This document shows, piece by piece, positions 57,871 through 64,000 of a stretch of DNA of 64,000 nt (positions are counted from its first letter, which is position 1; each line of letters begins with the position of its first letter). The translations under genes and the position numbers were made by a program. The notes under the pieces are model-generated. The model did no database searches. It was given only the letters and a program-made list of their open reading frames with translations, and was not told where the DNA came from. Origin of the DNA: Halichondria panicea (Eukaryota; Porifera; Demospongiae; Suberitida; Halichondriidae). Where the stretch lies: assembly GCF_963675165.1 (NCBI RefSeq), contig NC_087377.1, forward strand, positions 14,008,198 through 14,072,197, in the 5' to 3' direction.

Positions 57871-59970
57871 TTCTCGTTCACTTTCATGGCATTTATATTC
57901 GTGTACTATATTGTGTACTAAAAGTCAGTTCCCGTTTTATCTTTATTGGAATCAATTGGGATGCATGGCTCTTAGCCTGCTGAAGCTTCTATCTTCTCTG
58001 AAACTTAGAAAACGGCTGAAGACTTAACAACAATTAGGGAAGAGGTAGATCTATAAAGCTTTGTCAAGCTTGTTAAGGTCAGATATTTTTGTGTGGGCCC
58101 TATGCTATCATATTAAGTTAAATTTGTTCATGTTTGGCAAGATATATAGTTTCACCATTGATCTACTTTTAATATGGTGGATCAAGTGAAGAGTGTGCAT
58201 GAGCCAGAGAACTTGGTGCTGCCATCATCAGCTCGTCGACAATGACACTATAACCTGTTTAATACGAGACATTTAATAATCAGGCCAAGCCAACTTAATT
58301 ACATGCTTCACCGATGCAAGCGGGTCTCTTTTTGTGAAAATCTAAAAAAACCCACAACCACCCACTCCATACCCTTATAAGGCTTATTTGTGACCATAAC
58401 TTACTTACCAGTGTGGTTTGGGAAGCCTACCCATTATTTTCTCTAACAGCCTAAAAACACCCACTCTCCCTTCATTTTTAATCATATTCATTTTTTTACA
58501 GATCTAGCTGGTCTATAAATTGCTAATGAAAGTCCGTGAAACATGTTATTAAGTTGGCTTGGCCTTATGAAGATCTACACGTATTCAGAATGTCTACTTC
58601 TCTGCACAGGAGCAATGCCTAATATCAAGGGCGTATATACAGAGACGCCCTTGCTAATTAATATCCAGCTATCCCAACAGTGCTCCTTGGCCTCTTGGCT
58701 ATATACTAGCGACGAGACTGGTCAGTTTGAGGTAAGGGTTTAACCGTCTTTGGTTTCTTTTTAATTCAGGACTGGAGTATGATCTGCTCGTTTGAGGGTT
58801 GCTGGGTAGCTCAGAGGCATCAATAAAATCTACGTTTTCTCAAGCAAAATTTACCTGAGTTACGAGTTCGAGTAGGGGCCTAGAATCAGAGAGGTCCAGC
58901 AGCCTGCTAAACCTTCTTGAAATGTAAATTGAGGGCATTCAATCATCCTGAAGTTGCCTTGGGTCACTATAATCGTGCTGCAGCACAGCTGGCAACTCCC
59001 CAGGCCCTTGTGAAGCAGCTCCCTATGTGCATTTTTTGTATACTCATTCTGTGCATTTTCTGTGTACAAATTTCAATTTATTAAATATTTTGCCGACCAC
59101 AAATACAATGAAAATTTGACGCATGCGCAAGTATCATGCCTTGTTCGCCTTTGGTTATAAAAGCGAAAACTCGGCCTGGCATTATTTTGCAAATCCACGA
59201 ATTAAAATCAGCTGTATAAGCAGTCTACATAGCCTCGTTCCCAGGCCTTACTTTTTCTTGTTGTTGTCACTGTTCATTCATAAATCACAAGAAAGACATA
59301 GTGCTAGTGAAATGGAAAAAAATAAAGAAATGGGCGTACGGTTAAGGCCTGGTTTGGGAAATCGCGTGGTCCACAAGGATTTTTATGAATGTGGGCGATA
59401 TGTAGCCCACAATCATGACGATTCTCCCACGCATTCAGAGTTAATAAGACTGTACTGTACTGAGACACAACCACCAAGCTGTGCTGCAAGTCAGATCAGA
59501 GAACCAGCGTGGCCAGCTCTGGTGGCAGTAGCTACCTGCTATATGATAATGATGACTTGATCTATACTAGCATGTAGAAAGACACAAGAAAAGGTAATAG
59601 TCTGATAGAATCTGAACACACACAATCTAGACTAGTAGATCATCTAACTAAGCCTAAGGTCTATAGCTATAGTGCTTGCAAACTTCCAGTTCCAAGTCCA
59701 TGTCCAGCTTGCTGCAGGCAAAGTTTATTGGTCATAGATATCTGCGTGGGCAGTCCAACATCTCTAGCTCAGCATGCCTACGCTCATTTTCACCCCCTTT
59801 TACCCTCACACGACTTCCCGATATACTGGCTCTCTAACTCTACGTCTATTTCTTTCTTTATTCCTCCAATTAATACCATATTAAATTTATCTCATTGAAC
59901 GATTAAGACAGTATTTTATCTTATTGAACGATTGTGATAAAGAACAGAAAAAGGAGAGCCTGTGTAGAGG
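57871..59970. other. Repeat-rich intergenic DNA
   Basis: No gene is supported. A small hairpin (AAGGGCGTATATACAGAGAC region) lies at about 58625-58655. The 145-codon frame at 59123-59560 is composed of repeat pieces found elsewhere in the window, with an inverted CCCAGGCCTTAC/AAGGCCTGGTTTGGG pair. Confidence 0.4.
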
Positions 59971-60063
59971 TAGCCTCGACCCCCGGCCGATCCGTCTCCA
60001 ATTGAACGCTAGGTCGCCTTCAACTTTGTTCTATTAAAAAAAATCGGCCTGGGACCGAGGCTA
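59971..60063. mobile_element. Short AGCCTCG foldback copy
   Basis: TAGCCTCGACCCCCGGCCGAT at the left and the complement of AATCGGCCTGGGACCGAGGCTA at the right enclose about 50 bp. Confidence 0.6.
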
Positions 60064-61411
60064 GTGTAGTAGGCGTAACCTCGCTTGCGCATGCGCACCA
60101 AGGCAAAAGTGATGACACTGCAAATATTTGTAGTCCTGAGGTGGATGTATGAGTAGACAATGGAAACGGCTAAAATGAAGGTAGAGTTTTAATTGTATGT
60201 ATAGTAGATCTCTATTCAGGGACTATTATAATCATAGATCTATTATTCATTGTGAATTTCAGCTACTGTATTAAAGTTTGAGCCGAGGCTCTGTATATAT
60301 AATTATCATATCTATATATGTACGTACATGCTATAGTACTAAATCGCGAGCTGTTGCTTTTGAACGGCGCGAAAAGTAGACTGGTCAATTTGAAACTAAT
60401 TTATTATCATAACAAGTGGCCCGGCATGTGATAAGATCATTGATTGAATTCTCACTGCACCATGATATTATAGGCATATCATGTAAGTTGTAAACTCGAG
60501 TATAGTACGTCCTAACACAGCGCTAGGATACTTTTTGAGTAAGCTAGTGAGTTAGGTGTTTGTGTAGTCTTCTCAGACACCATGAAAACCAGCTGCATGG
60601 TCAAACACACAACTCTCGAGCTCTATATACGGAGTTTGACAAAAAGTAGATCTATAGACTACAGTAGAGTATAGTCTCGCAAATCTGGTCTTTGAGTGCG
60701 TCACCTTCAATACCGGTATAGTTTCATTTGGCACAGATTGTTAGCTTGATCTTTTCTGCACAAAACTCGCCCTGAAATGTGGCCACCGTATAATATTCAA
60801 TTAAAGTCACAAGTTAAAATGTACGGGCAGCCAGCACTGGCTAGTATACGGAGTAGCGCATTTCAGGGCGAGTTTTGTGCAGCCGTAAACATCTAGCTAT
60901 AGCAATCCGTGCAAACCGCCAAATGGCCGGAGGTGGCCCTATATTTTAGAGAGCCAAAATAGCGATAGTTTTTACTGTACACTTAAATAGAGAGCATAAT
61001 AATTCATTATCCTCGAGAAAGAGCCGTAAAATAATTAGTCGGGGTAGAGTCGCTTTTTACCTGCAACTACTTTCTGAAATTCAGCCTATTCCGACCAAAC
61101 TACACTGTTCCAAGGGTGACCATGCATGCAGATTAACGGGACAGTATATATATAATTATTATATCTAGCTATAGCTATAAGATTCATCCTGGCATGCATG
61201 ATTGTATAATACTGACCGACTGATGCGAAAAATAGACATTGGTGGACTAATTCTATACAATAAGCTAAATGACAGCTGCATGTAGAGGGTCATTCCCAGG
61301 GAATTTCCCTAAAAATCATAATATTGATAAGCATCCTGTAAAGGGTTATTCCAGGGAACTTTCAGTCTTAACCACTATAGTATGTTGTTTACACCATGCA
61401 CACAGAAACTA
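60064..61411. other. Intergenic DNA upstream of gene F
   Basis: AT-rich; contains one foldback (60756-60882). Apart from that no gene is supported. Any promoter of F should lie here, but no TATA or initiator could be singled out. Confidence 0.4.
60756..60882. mobile_element. 127-bp foldback element
   Basis: CTGCACAAAACTCGCCCTGA and its exact complement at 60863-60882 form 24-bp arms around an 80-bp loop. Confidence 0.7.
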
Positions 61412-63762
61412 ATGTTTCACCTGGGCTGGATCGTACTAACTGCCACTTCAGTTTTAACAACTCGGTCTGAAGGTGATCCTCCTGTATGTTATAATTAGAA
61501 AATGCTATTCACAAATGGTGCAAGCTGATTAGTTTCCTTATTTCACTTAGAGACCTATATATACCTCAGCATGCTGATCGAGGTCTTATTATATATACAG
61601 AGGTCCACTATGTACGATGTGTACTTATAGCAATTTATGTTGAAGTCACATAATTATAGTAATGATACAGCTAGTGCATAATTACAAACTAAGCTTGCTC
61701 TAGCAGCTACCAATAGCTAGTACTCTAGTGCAGAAATAACTACTAAGTAAAACAGTTACAGGCCTTGTACAACGGTAACTATATAAGAGACCTCCTCGAA
61801 CCCCTCGGGGACCTTGGACTCTTATAACTATATGGTATAGTGTAATTTACGTTGCTGCTTGTTTTTGAAGGTGCAAATCCATCAGTCACACTGACTGTTG
61901 AGGGAGGAGGGAGTCTGGTTGGTGAACACTGTCCTGGAACTGCCAAGGTTTTGTGTTACGGAATTCATTTGTCATTTTTACGATGGACGTACAACGGGAA
62001 CATAGATATAGTGTCTGCCTTTCTCTCAGATACCACATCACCTTCTTCTGTTAATCCTAATGATCCAGCGTTCATAAGAGTGGAGCTGCTATCGGTAGCA
62101 CAGGATCCAGCGTTCCTGAGTTTCGCTAACTTTTCATCTGAGCTTGTTGTAAACGTGTCAAATCTAAGAACAGAGAGTGTAATAAACATTACATGTGGGG
62201 ATCCAAATACTTTCAAAATGATTCCAGTGGATGTTGAGATTATCCAACAAACTGAGCCTGAGAGTCCCAATGGAATGAATGTGACAGCTCTCTATGAATT
62301 TGGATCCTTGACTGATGCCATTGTCTCTTGGAAAAAGTTGGTGAGTAAGTTATACATCAATGCTCATGTAAAATTGTAAACATATCGCATAGGAAACACG
62401 ATGTCCAGAATTTCAGACCTTCTTGATCTATCAAGTCACACTGTTGGACTCCGGTGTTGTCACAGTAAATCACACAAGCTGTGGAGAAGTGTGTATAGTC
62501 AACTTTCAGAACTTTTCCGATACTACTGAAGTGTATAGGGTGTCACTGTTTGCTGTTAATGCCATCGGGGCAAGTGAACTCGTGGAATATCCAGCCATTA
62601 TTGGTATGTCAACATTAATTATGTCAAAATACATTTATTATAGGGTCCGGCGATTTAATACATATAAAAGCTATGAAATAATTTATTCTAAGGCCATAAT
62701 TATATCTTACTATTAGCACAAACTTTTTCAGTGAAACGAAGCAGCTTCTACTTCACACCTACTTTCCTCTCAAACGATTGTCTGTTTACTTTTGAATGCT
62801 TCTCAAATGGAAGTCTGGATACAGACAGTTGCAATGTGTTGTATACGAATGACTCAATGTACAGGGATCCAATGATGATTGTTTCTCCACTCGATACACA
62901 ATTCAAAATAACTGGAATATTTTCTGATACTATCTACTATTTCGAATTTTCTGTGCACGTAAACGAAACTCTGCTTATTAGGAACAGATTTACTGAACGA
63001 TTAACATCAAGTAAGCTAGTGGTCATTCCGATGTTATATCGTTAAAGTTTTCCATATGCTTTAGGTCGGAAGCTCAGTACAGTGGTCATTGTGTTTCTAA
63101 CACTAACCATTCTGGCCATCATTCTCGAAGCAACATTTGGTATAGGTAAGTTGTAGTAAGTTTTAATTCGCTAAAGCTAGTCTTGCACCTCTTTTTGCAG
63201 TTCTCTGTGTTTTAAAACAACTGCAAACATTTCAAGCCAAGATTCTATTTCTTGTGGCTGGTTTTTCTGGTTTTTTGAGCTTACTTTCTGCTTTTGTTTT
63301 CTCAATTATCACTGGTGTTCAGCAAGGTAAGCAACTAATAATAATTGTTCTGACTTGAGAGGATTATTTGCAGACACATGCAGTCTTAGACTAGACTGGA
63401 GCAGAGCAAGCAATGCATTGATCATTTCGGCCTTTATTTTAGCTCTAATCGGGAATATTATTCTAATCGGCATCTCGATTGCTTCATGCCTAACGAAAAG
63501 TAAGGCCTTTTCAATATATCTTTAACTATTTCAATACCATGCACCTGTTCCACTCTCAGAGTCCAGCAAGATTATAATTAATTTTAAATTGCAATCGGAA
63601 CATAGGTCTTCTCCAGTTGATGAAATTATGCATAGAAGGTAATAGCAATGATTAGTCATAATTATTATAATAGTAATCTTAATTGCTAATTATAGACTTT
63701 TCATGAAGGGTGACACTGTTCCAGGTGGTGCTTCTAATACAAAAATTGAATCTTCAGTATAG
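61412..63762 (+). CDS. Gene F: three-pass Ig/FN3 receptor, short tail, kinase-less twin of A
   Basis: Nine exons join in consistent phase: 61412-61472 (signal peptide, MFHLGWIVLTATSVL), 61871-62340, 62393-62603, 62732-63010, 63065-63145, 63201-63326, 63374-63499, 63560-63638 and 63696-63762, giving 499 aa. Domains follow gene A: Ig (GEHCPGT, LRWTYN), FN3, Cys-rich membrane-proximal domain and three helices (exons 5-7). The tail is only about 48 residues and ends in TAG where gene A goes on into its PX-kinase exons; exon 8 of both ends near Met-His in phase 2. The protein may act as a ligand-binding partner without its own cytosolic module (inference). No lesion is visible. Confidence 0.87.
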
Positions 63763-63844
63763 CTGTGGTGAGTGATATTTAAATGGCAGCATCTACTCTA
63801 TATCTAAAATTCATGCTTGAAAAAGGTGTGTACCGTATTACTAG

Positions 63845-64000
63845 AATATTTATGTCTCGAGGCGTAGCCGCACGAGGGATACGGTAAAGCTGACTGTGCG
63901 TGTGTGTGTGTGTCTGTGTGTCTGTTCCAACTGTAACTGCTCAACGGTTGTAATGCGAAGAAAACTAACAGCTTCTATATGCTTCTAGCCACGTTCTCTT
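63845..64000. repeat. Dispersed repeat, cut by window end
   Basis: Second copy of part of 15685-15855, starting near GTCTCGAGGCGTAGCCGCAC and containing a (TG)n tract. Confidence 0.65.

Noticed and set aside
59123..59560. 145-codon open frame
   Set aside because: It is assembled from repeat pieces seen elsewhere in the window (for example the cattattttgcaaatccac segment) and has an inverted repeat through its middle, with no domain.
1..64000. tRNA, rRNA or CRISPR features
   Set aside because: No cloverleaf with matching A and B boxes, no rRNA signature, and no regularly spaced direct repeats with unique spacers were found; the repeats present are foldbacks, satellites and mini-exons.

Overview
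The window looks like nuclear DNA from an early-branching animal, most probably a demosponge. The reasons are AT-rich sequence, genes cut into many small exons by introns of about 50-130 nt, immunoglobulin/fibronectin-III receptors beside an SGK3-like AGC kinase, and a dense load of foldback elements (MITEs). The species call is an inference. No bacterial operon, CRISPR array, rRNA or tRNA was seen.

The main content is a cluster of related cell-surface receptor genes and relics, called A, B, B', B'', B''', C, C', D, E and F here. Most share a signal-peptide exon, an Ig-like exon with a Gly-Glu-His-Cys-Pro-Gly or Ser-Tyr-Cys-Pro signature, and a fibronectin-III half exon. Types A, B and F add a Cys-rich membrane-proximal domain and three transmembrane exons, so the tail lies in the cytosol. 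Type C has one transmembrane helix. I rebuilt exons by following splice phase. B (27383-30386, 675 aa), C (40595-42115, minus, 439 aa) and F (61412-63762, 499 aa) read as complete genes. B' (34677-37316), C' (53753-55262) and D (49551-50562) carry lesions. B'', B''' and E are fragments.

Gene A (3734-17168) is the most striking. Its receptor exons run through small introns, without a phase break, into a PX domain and an SGK3-like kinase domain. It therefore appears to be a three-pass Ig/FN3 receptor fused to a PX-AGC kinase. The kinase has lost several key residues and looks like a pseudokinase. Two further kinase-exon relics lie behind other receptor copies (37.68 and 51.65 kb), so the receptor-kinase pairing was duplicated. 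F is the kinase-less twin of A. Tails of several members share a tyrosine motif, Asn-x-Ser/Ala-Tyr.

Layout: 1-3.6 kb MITEs and a repeat block; 3.7-17.2 kb gene A, with introns of 4.5 and 5.5 kb full of nested foldback repeats; 18.2-25.6 kb a DNA transposon with roughly 430-bp terminal inverted repeats, a pogo/Tigger-like DDE transposase and a Ulp1-PHD protein whose tail is built from tandemly repeated exons; 27.4-30.4 kb B; 31-34.3 kb MITEs; 34.7-37.9 kb B' and a kinase relic; 38.5-43.2 kb B'' and C; 43.8-48.8 kb broken Ulp1-PHD, retroelement and integrase remnants; 48.9-53.3 kb repeat block, D, E, kinase relic and B'''; 53.7-57.6 kb C' and its duplicated flank; 57.8-61.4 kb repeats; 61.4-63.8 kb F. 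The 37.7-43.2 and 51.6-57.6 kb blocks are copies of one tandem duplication.
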